A stretch of DNA of 64,000 nucleotides from an uncultured Eggerthellaceae bacterium (GTDB lineage: Bacteria > Actinomycetota > Coriobacteriia > Coriobacteriales > Eggerthellaceae). Below the pieces are notes generated by a model. It was not told the DNA's origin. It saw only the letters and a list, made by a program, of their open reading frames with translations, and ran no database searches. Positions 1 to 7,877 of this stretch are shown one piece after another. The DNA lies in NCBI GenBank assembly GCA_958452575.1, contig CAUDUM010000003.1:124001-188000 (forward strand). Direction: 5' to 3'. The stretch's first letter is position 1. Each line of letters begins with the position of its first letter. The translations under genes and the position numbers were made by a program.

Positions 1-449
1 GCGACAGATGGCGCGGACCCGGTGGAAAGCGATGCGCGCAGGGCGTCGAGCCAGACCGCGGCGCCATCGGTGCTGGGGCTTGCCGAGGGAAGCGGAACGG
101 CGGGCTGCGATGCATGGGCCTGCGCATGGTCGGGCGCGTCGATCGATGCTTCGGGCCACTTCGGATCGGCGTCGACGGCTGATGCGAGGATGCTATGCGC
201 GGTATCGGGGGCGATCCTGTCGCCTCGCACCGCCCCGCGCGCGTCCAGCAGCTCGGCGAGCGTCTGGCACGTGCGCCCCTTGTCGCTTGCGTAGGCGCTG
301 GCGAACTCGATTTCCGCTAACTTGGACCCGATGGCGCGGGAGGCGGCGACGCCTTCTTCCACCAACGGGGAATCGCACCAACCCTGCACTTTGTGCTGGG
401 TGTTGAACAGCGTTTTTCCGTGGCGAATGAAGTAGAACGACATGCCCAT
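1..449 (-). CDS. Histidine phosphatase family protein (phosphoglycerate mutase-like), 3' end outside window
   Basis: Reading the minus strand from ATG 447-449 gives an open frame with no stop to the window edge, about 149 codons. It opens MGMSFYFIRHGKT: the RHG motif at residues 9-11 is the catalytic phospho-accepting histidine of the histidine phosphatase superfamily. It is followed by a family-like stretch (QGWCDSPL) and SDKGRTCQTL, where the second conserved arginine sits. The second half in view is Ala/Pro/Ser-rich and less typical. ATG 441-443 is an alternative start two codons in. Substrate cannot be told: small-molecule phosphatase or cobalamin/sugar phosphatase are possible. It is divergent from the 41-residue gene at 559. 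Confidence 0.85.
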   Translation of the reverse strand, partial: MGMSFYFIRHGKTLFNTQHKVQGWCDSPLVEEGVAASRAIGSKLAEIEFASAYASDKGRTCQTLAELLDARGAVRGDRIAPDTAHSILASAVDADPKWPEASIDAPDHAQAHASQPAVPLPSASPSTDGAAVWLDALRASLSTGSAPSV

Positions 450-523
450 GGCGCGGTTGATCCTTTCGATGGAGCGACAACCGCATCAGGCTAGCACAAT
501 GACGGTGGAGGCATGTCGACTTT

Positions 524-532
524 TGCTACAAT
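524..532 (+). promoter_or_regulatory. Extended -10 promoter for the 559-2197 genes
   Basis: TGCTACAAT reads as an extended -10 (TG, one base, TACAAT). No TTGACA-like -35 is visible 16-18 bp upstream. It lies 26 bp before the ATG at 559 and should drive the small membrane protein and rsmI. Confidence 0.55.
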
Positions 533-558
533 CGCGTCGTAAGAGTGAGGAGGGACGG

Positions 559-684
559 ATGATCCAGCAATTCGGCGTTTTGGCTCAGACCGGCGACAAC
601 TACCTTCCCTTCATCGCGGGAGGCGTCGTCGTTGTGGCTCTTGTCGTGCTCATCGTGGCGTTTGTGCTGATGAGGCGTAAGTAG
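559..684 (+). CDS. 41-residue membrane protein resembling an isolated LPXTG/LAXTG sorting signal
   Basis: The start is ATG 559, preceded by GAGGAGGG at good spacing; the longer in-frame opening from 442 has no such site and crosses the divergent gene. The product reads LAQTG at residues 8-12, then DN, a hydrophobic span of about 22 residues, and a basic end (MRRK). This is the order of a cell-wall sorting signal: pentapeptide, membrane span, positive tail. LAXTG is the form recognised by class E sortases of actinobacteria. There is no secreted domain and no signal peptide, so it may equally be a plain small membrane protein. It sits two bases before rsmI and is probably cotranscribed and translationally linked with it. 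No function can be assigned. Confidence 0.6.
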   Translation: MIQQFGVLAQTGDNYLPFIAGGVVVVALVVLIVAFVLMRRK

Positions 685-686
685 AT

Positions 687-1610
687 ATGGCGGATCAGGT
701 CGAATCCGCGCAGGAGGGCGCCGGCGCGGCACATCCGCGCGGAGCGCATTCGCGCGAGGGCCGGCTGGTCGTCGTGCCCACGCCGCTGGGCAATCTGGGC
801 GATATGACCGAACGGGCGCTTGCGGCGCTGCGCGAGGCGGATGCCGTGTGCGCCGAGGACACGCGCGTCACGGGCAGGCTTTTGGCCGCATTCTCCATCA
901 ACAAGAGGCTCGAGCGTTTGGATGAGGCGCTGTCGGCGCAACGCGCCGCGGGCATCGCGCAGCGTGTGCTCGACGGCGAGGTCATCGCGTATTGCAGCGA
1001 TGCCGGCATGCCGGGGGTGTCCGATCCGGGCATGCGGCTGGTGCGCGCATGCCGCGAGGCGGGGGCGCCGGTGGAGGTGCTGCCCGGACCCACCGCGGTG
1101 GCGACGGCGTACGTTGCCAGCGGCTGCGACAACCAACGGTTCTATTTCGGCGGCTTCTTCCCGCGCAAAGCGGGCGAGCGCCGCGCCGTGCTGGAGGGCC
1201 TGCGCTCCCTTGATGCGGCGCTCATCTTCTACGAAAGCCCCAATCGGCTCGTCGGCGCGCTGGAGGCGATCGCCGAGGCGTTTCCGTTGCGCGAGGCGAC
1301 GGTGTGCCGCGAGCTCACCAAGCTCCACGAGGAGGTCGTGCGCGCGACGACGCCTGATCTGCGCGACGAGTTCGCGCGCCGTGCGGCGCAGGAGGGCATC
1401 AAGGGCGAGATCGTCATCGTGATCGACGGCCCCGTGGACGCCGAGGCCGCGGATCGGGCGCAACAGGCCGCCGACGATGCGCGGGGTCGCGCCGCGCAGC
1501 TTGCCGCCGAGGGCATGCGTGCCAAGCAGATAGCGCGCACGATCAGCGACGAGCTGGGGATTTCGCGCAACGAGGCTTACGAGATCGCCTTGGAGGCGAG
1601 CCGTTCGTGA
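687..1610 (+). CDS. rsmI: 16S rRNA (cytidine1402-2'-O)-methyltransferase RsmI
   Basis: SAM-dependent methylation of the ribose of C1402 in the decoding centre of 16S rRNA. The 307-residue protein has a 25-residue N-terminal extension, then the tetrapyrrole-methylase-fold signatures: VVPTPLGNLGD (about 28-38), AEDTRVTGRLL (about 57-67), SDAGMPGVSDPG, LPGPTAVATAY, and FYFGGFFPRK. The C-terminal part (ARTISDELGISRNEAYEIAL) is the small helical domain of the family. Length is slightly above the usual 280-290 because of the extension. It starts two bases after the small membrane gene and its TGA overlaps the GTG start of the next gene, so translational coupling is likely. Confidence 0.95.
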   Translation: MADQVESAQEGAGAAHPRGAHSREGRLVVVPTPLGNLGDMTERALAALREADAVCAEDTRVTGRLLAAFSINKRLERLDEALSAQRAAGIAQRVLDGEVIAYCSDAGMPGVSDPGMRLVRACREAGAPVEVLPGPTAVATAYVASGCDNQRFYFGGFFPRKAGERRAVLEGLRSLDAALIFYESPNRLVGALEAIAEAFPLREATVCRELTKLHEEVVRATTPDLRDEFARRAAQEGIKGEIVIVIDGPVDAEAADRAQQAADDARGRAAQLAAEGMRAKQIARTISDELGISRNEAYEIALEASRS

Positions 1611-2197
1611 CCGGACGCGCATCCGCCGGCGCACGTCGCAGCGCCGCGCCGGTCGAGGAGCTCGTGTTCGTCGACGAGTTCGAGGTCTGGATCCTTCGCA
1701 AGCGCGTCAAGAACGTCAACCTGCGCGTGAAGCCCCCCGATGGGCGCATCGAGGTGTCGGCGCCGATGCGTGTCGACAGCGAGTTCGTGAAGGCGTTCGT
1801 CCACGAGAAGCGCGACTGGATCCGCAACCAGCAAAAACGCATCGCCGCATCCCCGCAGGGCAGAGCTGCCGCGGCATCGTCCGACGAGGTCGCGCAATGG
1901 AAGGCCGTGGTCCAGGCGTTCGTCCCTCCCTTGATCGCCAAATGGGAGCCCATCATCGGCGTGAAGGCCGGCAAGATCACCTATCGCAACATGACAAGCC
2001 GCTGGGGCAGCTGCCAGCCGTCGACGGGGCGCATCTGCATCAACGTGAGGTTGGCCCTCTATCCGCCCGAATGCTTGGAGTACGTGGTCGTCCACGAGCT
2101 GTGCCACCTGCTGGAGCGCGGTCACGGGCCGCGGTTCCATGCGCTGATGGACGCGTTCCTGCCCGATTGGAAGGCGATCCGAGCCAAGCTGCGCTAG
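1607..2197 (+). CDS. YgjP-type (DUF45) M48-like metallopeptidase
   Basis: The GTG start overlaps the rsmI stop in a GTGA arrangement. The 196-residue protein carries VVHELCHLLERGHGPRF near residues 160-176: HELCH is the HExxH-type zinc site and the downstream HGPRFH supplies the third ligand, as in the SprT/YgjP group. The middle NMTSRWGSC motif is also typical of this family. The N-terminal third (LRVKPPDGRIEVSAP) is the family beta domain. It is cytoplasmic with no signal peptide. Biological substrate is not established for this family here; E. coli YgjP has also been described as a UTP pyrophosphatase, so the annotation should stay at family level. Confidence 0.88.
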   Translation: MTGRASAGARRSAAPVEELVFVDEFEVWILRKRVKNVNLRVKPPDGRIEVSAPMRVDSEFVKAFVHEKRDWIRNQQKRIAASPQGRAAAASSDEVAQWKAVVQAFVPPLIAKWEPIIGVKAGKITYRNMTSRWGSCQPSTGRICINVRLALYPPECLEYVVVHELCHLLERGHGPRFHALMDAFLPDWKAIRAKLR

Positions 2198-2278
2198 CCG
2201 TCGATGCACTCCGGACAAACGGATGCCGTTCGCGCCAAGCGTTTCGCACGGCGTTGAAAAGCCTGATAGGATGGGGTT

Positions 2279-3730
2279 ATGGCGCAAACGGGAGAACAGA
2301 TGGGCATGAAGGGCGAACGCGCGGCGGACAGCGAGCCCGCTGCCGCGTTCTCCGCCCATATGCGGCATTTGATCCTGGGCATCATGATGCTGGGGACGGG
2401 CGCGGCGTGCATCTCCCAAAGCATGATGATCTCGGCGCTGCCCGCCATCATGAAGGAGTTCGCCGTCGACGCCACGCTGGGCCAGCTGCTCACGACTGCC
2501 TACATCTTCACGCTCGGGTTGATCTCCGCGATATCGGCGTTTTTGGTCAACCGCATCAATGCCAAAAAGCTGTTCCTCATCGCCATCGGAATCTTCTTCG
2601 TCGGCTGCGCCGCCGCGCTGTTCGCGCCGAACTACTGGCTGCTGCTTGCCGCGCGCCTGTTCCAATCGGGCGGCGCGGGCATCCTGCTCCCGCTTATCCA
2701 GGTGGTGGCGTTGTCGGTCTACCCCAAAAGCGAGTATGGCAAGGCGATGGGCATCGTCGGCATCATCATCGGGTTCGCTCCCGCCATCGGCCCGAGCATC
2801 GCGGGATTCTTCATCGATTTTTGGGGATGGCGGTCGGTGTTCGTCCTGTTGGGCGCGGTGGCGCTGGTGCCTGCGGTGCTGTCGGTGCCGCTGCTTCCGC
2901 ACGATATCGTGCCGCCGCCCAGCCATCGCGAGAGGTTCGATCCGCTTTCGGTGGTGCTCTACGTCGTCGGCTTGGTTGCCTGCCTGGTGGCGGTGACCAT
3001 CATGGAGTCTGCGGGCTTCGCGCTTGAGGCCGTTGTGCTGCTGGTCGCGGGGGCGGCGGTCATCGCGGTGTTCGTGCGCCGGCAGCTTGCGAGCGACGAT
3101 CCTCTCCTCAAGCTGTCGTGCTTCAAAAACCGGGCATTCGCCGTGTCGGTCATGCTCGTGCTCGTCGGCCACATCGCGTTCATGACCGGTTCGGTGATGG
3201 TCCCGCTGTTTGTGCAAGATGTCCAGATGGATTCGGCCACCGTGTCGGGGCTCACCATCTTGCCGGGCGCGGTGCTGCTCGGCTTCCTCAATCCCGTCAC
3301 GGGGCGCTATCTGGACAAACACGGGCCGCATGCGCTTGTGATCGTGGGGTGCGTCGTGCTGGTGGCGGGCACGCTCGCGTTTGTCCCGCTGGGTTCCGAC
3401 ACGCCCGAATGGGTGGTGACGGTGCTTTACGGCGTGCGCACGGTGGGCGTGGCGTGCCTCATGATGCCTCTGACGGCGTACGGGTGCGCGGCTTTGCCGG
3501 TGGACGATCTTGCCCAAGGCAACGCCATCGTCACCTCGTTCCGTCAGATCTTCGGCTCGCTTGCCTGCTCTGTGTTCATTGCGGTGATGTCAGCCAATTC
3601 GGCAAGCTCGCTCGGCGTGGACGCGCACGGCTTCGGCGTGAGCTTCGCGGTGCTTGCCGCGGTGATCGCGGTGGGCTGCATCGCCGGACTGGCTTTGCTG
3701 CCGCGTCCAAAGCGGCCTTCGCGTGATTAG
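2279..3730 (+). CDS. MFS transporter, DHA2 (EmrB/QacA-like) drug:H+ antiporter family
   Basis: 483 residues with a run of hydrophobic segments from about residue 32 onward, consistent with 12-14 helices. Helix 1 is followed by SALPAIMKEF, typical of DHA2 pumps, and the segment GSGGAGIL/PLIQVVALSVYPKSEYGKA resembles the loop and motif C region (G-rich, GFAPAIGPSIAGFF). Substrate is unknown; multidrug export is the usual role of the family. Either ATG 2279 or ATG 2300 (preceded by GGGAGAACAG) could be the start; I kept the first because AGGATGGGG lies before it. It stands alone on the strand between the metallopeptidase and the secreted protein. Confidence 0.85.
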   Translation: MAQTGEQMGMKGERAADSEPAAAFSAHMRHLILGIMMLGTGAACISQSMMISALPAIMKEFAVDATLGQLLTTAYIFTLGLISAISAFLVNRINAKKLFLIAIGIFFVGCAAALFAPNYWLLLAARLFQSGGAGILLPLIQVVALSVYPKSEYGKAMGIVGIIIGFAPAIGPSIAGFFIDFWGWRSVFVLLGAVALVPAVLSVPLLPHDIVPPPSHRERFDPLSVVLYVVGLVACLVAVTIMESAGFALEAVVLLVAGAAVIAVFVRRQLASDDPLLKLSCFKNRAFAVSVMLVLVGHIAFMTGSVMVPLFVQDVQMDSATVSGLTILPGAVLLGFLNPVTGRYLDKHGPHALVIVGCVVLVAGTLAFVPLGSDTPEWVVTVLYGVRTVGVACLMMPLTAYGCAALPVDDLAQGNAIVTSFRQIFGSLACSVFIAVMSANSASSLGVDAHGFGVSFAVLAAVIAVGCIAGLALLPRPKRPSRD

Positions 3731-3790
3731 GCGGGCTGCGCTCAACGGTGCGCCAAGCCCTTCCGGATCGGGAAAACGAGCGTCTCAGTA

Positions 3791-3868
3791 GGTGTAATGC
3801 ACACCTCTCACCTGCAGGTATGCGGTTTTGGTGGGTCGACGTCCCTGAAAAGGCGCCTCACCTATAAT
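3791..3868 (+). promoter_or_regulatory. Promoter with two small palindromes ahead of the secreted coiled-coil gene
   Basis: TATAAT at 3863-3868 is a consensus -10. Upstream lie GGTGT-aatgc-ACACC (3791-3805) and the perfect palindrome ACCTGCAGGT (3810-3819), which could be operators. The expected transcription start is near 3875, which rules out the TTG there as a start codon. The same TCACCTATAATT context recurs at the 42527 promoter. Confidence 0.45.
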
Positions 3869-3931
3869 TGAGGATTGCAAAGGGTCGTGCGGTTTCACCC
3901 CCGGGCGGCCATTCGATCAGACAGGCCCTAT

Positions 3932-5083
3932 ATGCAGCGAAACGCAGTTAAAACGCACGAAATCGCCCTGATGCGGGCTCGCATCGCCACCGTGGCGCTT
4001 CTCGTCTTTTCCCTTGTCGTCGCCGGCTCGTTCCCGGTCGCCGCACAGCCTCAGCGCGCGTTTGCGGTCACCGAGGAAACCGAGGCGGAACCCGACGATC
4101 TCCAGCAGCGCGTGGAGCAAAGCGCCGCCGAATACGATGCCGCCGTCGAGCGCGTGAGCGAGCTGGAGCAGCAGATCGCCGACAACCAGGAGCAGATCGC
4201 CGAGATCGAGGAGGATCTTCCCGAGCAGCAGGACCGTGCGGCGGATGCGATGCGCGACCAATACAAGTTCCAGCGTGAGGCCCCCGGCCTGTTGGAGATG
4301 ATCCTTGGATCGGGATCGCTTTCGGACTTCCTTTCGAGCTGGGATTACTTCACCCATATCCAGGATAGGAACTACAACGAGCTTGAGCGCCTTGAGCAGA
4401 TGCGCGAAGAGCTCGAGACGACCGAGCAGGAGCTATCGGCGGCGCGCGACGAGGCCGCCGAGCAGCAATCCGCCGCCGAGCAAGCCCTTGCCGAGGCTCA
4501 GGCGGCGCGCGAGGAGGCGCAGCGCCGTGCCGAGGAGGAGGCCGCGCGCCAAGCCGAAGAGGCACGCCGCGCCGCGGAGGAGGCTGCCGCGCAGGAGCAG
4601 CAGGCGGAACAGGCGGACCAGGCGTCCGACCAGGAGCAATCCGCCGAACCCGAGGCGCAGCAACCCGCTCAGGACTCCGTCGTGGAGACGCCCTCTTCGG
4701 ATGGGGCCGATTGGAGTTCCGACAAGGAGACGTTCGTGTCCCAGTGGGCAGGCCGCATCGATGCGTATCTGGCAGGATCGCCTTTGGCGGGGCAGGGCGC
4801 CACGTTCGCTTCCGCCGCATGGGACTACGGCGTCGATCCGCGCTGGTCGCCCGCCATCTCCAACACCGAAAGCTCCAAGGGGCTGTATTGTTTCCTGCCT
4901 CATAACGCCTGGGGTTGGGGATCGTACAGCTGGGGCAGCTGGGAAGAGGCGATCAACGCCCACGTGCGCGGTTTGGCGCGCGGCTACGGATACACCATCA
5001 GCGTTGAAGCTGCCAAGAAGTACTGCCCGCCCAACTGGGAGCACTGGTACAACGCCACGCTGGCGCAGATGAACATGATCTAA
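3932..5083 (+). CDS. Secreted coiled-coil protein with C-terminal lysozyme-like domain (PcsB-like layout)
   Basis: A signal peptide is visible (RARIATVALLVFSLVVAGS..., cleavage likely after AFA). Residues about 50-150 form a coiled coil that includes GLLEMILGSGSLSDFL, the hallmark of the PcsB/CwlO N-terminal regulatory coil. A long Glu/Ala/Arg-rich helix follows, then a Gln/Ser-rich linker. The last ~110 residues hold AISNTESSKG, NAWGWGSYSWGSWEEAI and HVRGLARGYG, resembling lysozyme-like muramidase/glucosaminidase domains; the Glu in NTESS is the likely catalytic acid. A role in wall turnover, perhaps controlled by FtsEX as in CwlO/PcsB, is inference. ATG 3932 is chosen because an ACAGG site precedes it; ATG 3971 is possible. 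Confidence 0.8.
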   Translation: MQRNAVKTHEIALMRARIATVALLVFSLVVAGSFPVAAQPQRAFAVTEETEAEPDDLQQRVEQSAAEYDAAVERVSELEQQIADNQEQIAEIEEDLPEQQDRAADAMRDQYKFQREAPGLLEMILGSGSLSDFLSSWDYFTHIQDRNYNELERLEQMREELETTEQELSAARDEAAEQQSAAEQALAEAQAAREEAQRRAEEEAARQAEEARRAAEEAAAQEQQAEQADQASDQEQSAEPEAQQPAQDSVVETPSSDGADWSSDKETFVSQWAGRIDAYLAGSPLAGQGATFASAAWDYGVDPRWSPAISNTESSKGLYCFLPHNAWGWGSYSWGSWEEAINAHVRGLARGYGYTISVEAAKKYCPPNWEHWYNATLAQMNMI

Positions 5084-5099
5084 GTCGACGGCTCGTTCT

Positions 5100-5290
5100 G
5101 CCGGGCTTTTCGCATCGGATGCCAACTTGTGCGAAGAATGCGACGACGCGCGCGTGATCACAGCGCGCCGCCGTCGCATTTTTGACATTGAGCGTCGTTT
5201 TCGCGAGCGAAAGTGCCGAGATCGCGGAAATCATCATGCCGCATGTCGCATTCTGCCGAATAATCGGCATTCGATTCGAAAAGCCTGGTA
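5100..5290. repeat. ~190-bp palindromic interspersed element, copy 1
   Basis: The ends are inverted copies of one another: the left end reads GGCTTTTCGCATCGGATGCC and the right end, reverse-complemented, ACCAGGCTTTTCGAATCGAA followed by TGCC. Both continue into GAATGCGAC. The same ends bound a 191-bp block at 53495-53685. The interval contains no coding sequence I can support; short open frames here are fragments. It occupies most of the 5084-5353 gap between the secreted protein and the convergent Rrf2 gene. Confidence 0.75.
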
Positions 5291-5353
5291 ACTACATGAT
5301 GGCGAGCAAGGGCGGCTTGGACACCGTCGCCTCTTGGCAGGCTGGATTGCCTA

Positions 5354-5770
5354 TCAGCGACCGGCCGGCTCCTTTGCGGCAAGGTCGGCGAGCGTGATCC
5401 CCTTCAGATATTCGATGATGACGCCCTCGAGGCCTGACCACAGGGAAAGGGTCGGGCATTTTTCGCGGCGGTCGCACGCGTCGGCGTCGACGATGCAGGG
5501 CAGGGCGTTCAGCGAGTTCTCGGTTGCCCGGACGACCTCGGCGGCGGTGATCCTGCCGGGCTCCTCCGCCAACTGGTAGCCGCCCGAGAATCCGCGCGTC
5601 GCCTTCAGGAGGCCGTGGTTCATCAGCAGCGAGACGATCTGCTCGAGGTACTTTTTCGAGATGTTCTGGCGTTCGGCGACATCCTTGAGGGCGATGTAGC
5701 CTTCTCCCCAATGCTGAGCCAAATCGACCATGAGCCGCATCCCGTATCGGGTTCGAGTCGATAGCTTCAT
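5354..5770 (-). CDS. Rrf2-family transcriptional regulator, probable Fe-S sensor
   Basis: 138 residues. The N-terminal winged helix (STRTRYGMRLMVDLA, then QNISKKYLEQIVSLL and GGYQLA) is the Rrf2 signature. Three cysteines follow in PCIVDADACDRREKCPTL, spaced Cys-X6-Cys-X5-Cys, close to the IscR/NsrR cluster-binding spacing, so a [2Fe-2S] or [4Fe-4S] sensor of iron-sulfur status, NO or redox is likely. No isc/suf genes adjoin it in the window, so its targets are not visible. A minus-strand TACAAT (5811-5816) is a plausible -10 about 40 bp before the start. Confidence 0.9.
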   Translation of the reverse strand: MKLSTRTRYGMRLMVDLAQHWGEGYIALKDVAERQNISKKYLEQIVSLLMNHGLLKATRGFSGGYQLAEEPGRITAAEVVRATENSLNALPCIVDADACDRREKCPTLSLWSGLEGVIIEYLKGITLADLAAKEPAGR

Positions 5771-5995
5771 GTGCGGCCCCCTTATCGCCAGAGTTCAACG
5801 ATTAAGGTTCATTGTAATAGTTTACAGGCCGTTGCGGGCAAGGTTTTCTATCGTAAACCTGCGAAATACGGGGATTCAGCGAAGGCTGAGCCGTTATGTC
5901 GCTGGAGGGGCGCCCGGCGTCGCCGCGCGGGCGATCCGCGGATCGTTTTCCACTGCGGGATGCACGCGGTTATGCGCGGCTATCCTCGCGCCCCG

Positions 5996-6004
5996 TGCTA
6001 GAAT
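5996..6004 (+). promoter_or_regulatory. Extended -10 promoter of metG, in the 5771-6126 intergenic stretch
   Basis: TGCTAGAAT is an extended -10, about 120 bp before the metG ATG. I looked for a T-box leader in the transcript and see none: no tandem T-box consensus and no terminator. The rest of the stretch holds the Rrf2 promoter on the minus strand and an inverted pair GTTTAC (5818) / GTAAAC (5852) of unknown meaning. Confidence 0.55.
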
Positions 6005-6126
6005 GACCAGTTGTCAAAAGAGCAGCCAGGCGACCGCGCGCCGACGTTTCGCACGTCCGCGTCCCGGCGCCGCCGTTTCCGCCAAGGGTTCCATTCGCCT
6101 GCGGCAGGAGAGGAGTTTCACGCATC

Positions 6127-7704
6127 ATGTCCAAGGGAACCTATTCGTTCACCACGCCCATCTACTACGTCAACGCCGCGCCGCATCTGGGCACCGCCTA
6201 CACGACGGTCGCCGCTGACACCGTGGCGCGCTATCAGCGCATGAACGGCTACGACGTGGCCTTCGTCACCGGCATGGACGAGCACGGCCAAAAGGTCGCC
6301 GACACCGCTGCCGCCAAGGGCATGCAGCCGCAGGAGTGGTGCGATTCGATGGAGCCCGCCTTCCGCGACGCCTGGAAGATGCTCGACATCACCTACACCG
6401 ACTTCGTGCGCACCACCGAGCCGCGCCATGCGCGCACCGTCCAGAAGTTCTGGCAGGACCTCTACGACAAGGGTTGGTGCTACAAGGGCAGCTACGAGGG
6501 CTGGTACTGCGTGCACGAAGAGACCTACTACGCCGAGAGCGACCTGGAGAAAAACGACGATGGCGAGTGGGTGTGCCCCGACTGCCACCGTCCCGTGCAG
6601 AAGGCCTCCGGCGAGGAGAACTGGTTCTTCAAGCTCTCCGAGTTCCAGCAGCCGCTGCTCAAGTTCTACGAGGAGCATCCCGATTTTATCCGCCCCGAAA
6701 CGCGCCGCAACGAGATCGTGTCGTTTGTCGAGCGCGGCCTGAAGGACCTGTCCATCAGCCGCTCCACGTTCGACTGGGGCATCCCGCTGCCGTTCGACGA
6801 GGGGCATGTGGCCTATGTGTGGGCCGATGCGCTGCTTGCCTACCTCACGGGCATCGGTTACGGCGACGAGGGCGAGCGCGCCGGCGAGTTCGAGCAGCGC
6901 TGGCCGATGCAGTACCACTTCGTGGGCAAGGACATCACGCGCTTCCACTGCGTCATCTGGCCGGCGATGCTGATGGCGGCGGGCCTGCCCGTCACCCATA
7001 CGGTGTTCGGCCACGGCTTTTTGCTCACCAAGGGCGAGAAGATGTCCAAGTCCAAGGGCAACGGCATCATGCCCGCCGACCTGATCAAGATCTTCGGCGT
7101 GGATGCCTACCGCTATTACTTCATGAGCGACGTGCAGTTCGGCCACGACGGCAACATCTCCATGGAGCGCATGGTGCAGGTGTACAACGCCGATCTGGCC
7201 AACACGTGGGGCAACCTGTGCAGCCGCGTGTTCAACATGACCAAGAAGTACTTCGGCTCCAAGGTGCCCGAGGTGCCCGCCGAGTTGCGCGACACGGCCA
7301 ACCCGCTGCGCACGGCGGTCGAGGGCCTGTACGAGACGTACGACAAGTGCATGGGCGAGGTCGACTTCACCGGCGCGGCCGTCGCGGTGCGCACGGTCGC
7401 CGAGGCGGCCAACCTCTACGTGGAGGAAAGCGCTCCGTGGGCGCTCGCCAAGGACGAGGCCAAGGCGGGCGAGCTCGCCTTTGTGATGTACAACCTGCTG
7501 GAATGCATCCGCATCATCGCGCTGTACATGGCTCCGTTCACGCCGCATGTGTCCGATGAGGTGCTGCGCCGCATCTCGCTGGGCAGCGCCGGGGACGTGA
7601 CCGACATCGAGGCGGCGACCGCCTGGGGTCAGCTGCCTGCCGGCAACGCCGTCGAGGTGGGCGATCCGCTGTTCCCGCGCCTTGAGGAGGTTCCGACGGC
7701 TTAG
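6127..7704 (+). CDS. metG: Methionyl-tRNA synthetase
   Basis: Charges tRNA-Met with methionine. The class I HIGH-like site is AAPHLGTAY (about 17-25) and the second signature KMSKSKG lies near residue 305. The connective region holds WVCPDCHRPV, one CxxC zinc knuckle pair (CxxC), with WYCVHEETYY nearby. At 525 residues it lacks the C-terminal EMAP/Trbp111 domain found in longer enzymes. GAGAGGAG precedes the ATG. The stop codon lies inside a 12-bp hairpin (7689-7718) that begins the structured repeat downstream. TatD, commonly found beside metG, follows here in broken form. Confidence 0.97.
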   Translation: MSKGTYSFTTPIYYVNAAPHLGTAYTTVAADTVARYQRMNGYDVAFVTGMDEHGQKVADTAAAKGMQPQEWCDSMEPAFRDAWKMLDITYTDFVRTTEPRHARTVQKFWQDLYDKGWCYKGSYEGWYCVHEETYYAESDLEKNDDGEWVCPDCHRPVQKASGEENWFFKLSEFQQPLLKFYEEHPDFIRPETRRNEIVSFVERGLKDLSISRSTFDWGIPLPFDEGHVAYVWADALLAYLTGIGYGDEGERAGEFEQRWPMQYHFVGKDITRFHCVIWPAMLMAAGLPVTHTVFGHGFLLTKGEKMSKSKGNGIMPADLIKIFGVDAYRYYFMSDVQFGHDGNISMERMVQVYNADLANTWGNLCSRVFNMTKKYFGSKVPEVPAELRDTANPLRTAVEGLYETYDKCMGEVDFTGAAVAVRTVAEAANLYVEESAPWALAKDEAKAGELAFVMYNLLECIRIIALYMAPFTPHVSDEVLRRISLGSAGDVTDIEAATAWGQLPAGNAVEVGDPLFPRLEEVPTA

Positions 7705-7856
7705 CAGCCGTCGGAACCGGCCGCTGCTGCGGCCGTCTCTGGCACCCGGCCTTCGCGCGATCCCGCAGGCTTGCGTACCGAAGTACGCGGCACCTGCGCG
7801 ATCCCGCGAATTCCGGGCACCAGAGACGGTCTCGCTGACGTTACGAACGACCTGGG
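7689..7856 (+). repeat. Structured repeat, copy A (three in window)
   Basis: Order: hairpin GGTTCCGACGGC/GCCGTCGGAACC with 6-nt loop (7689-7718), small hairpin GGCCGC/GCGGCC (7719-7734), then one long hairpin: GTCTCTGG/CCAGAGAC, a CA/CA internal loop, CCCGG/CCGGG, TTCGCG/CGCGAA, symmetric CGATCC/CGATCC, CGCAGG/CCTGCG, and the apical GCGTAC-CGAA-GTACGC (7773-7788). A tail TCTCGCTGAC...CCTGGG ends the unit. No U-run follows, so it is not a simple terminator. Copies at 19985 and 26642 keep the pairing while the stem sequences differ. Whether it acts as RNA or as a DNA repeat is unknown. Confidence 0.8.
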
Positions 7857-7877
7857 ACGGATTAGGAAGTGACCACC

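Noticed and set aside
3875..3931. TTG 3875 as start of the secreted protein
   Set aside because: It lies at the expected transcription start of the TATAAT at 3863, with no ribosome site.
6005..6126. T-box or other amino-acid riboswitch ahead of metG
   Set aside because: No T-box bulge consensus and no antiterminator/terminator pair found.
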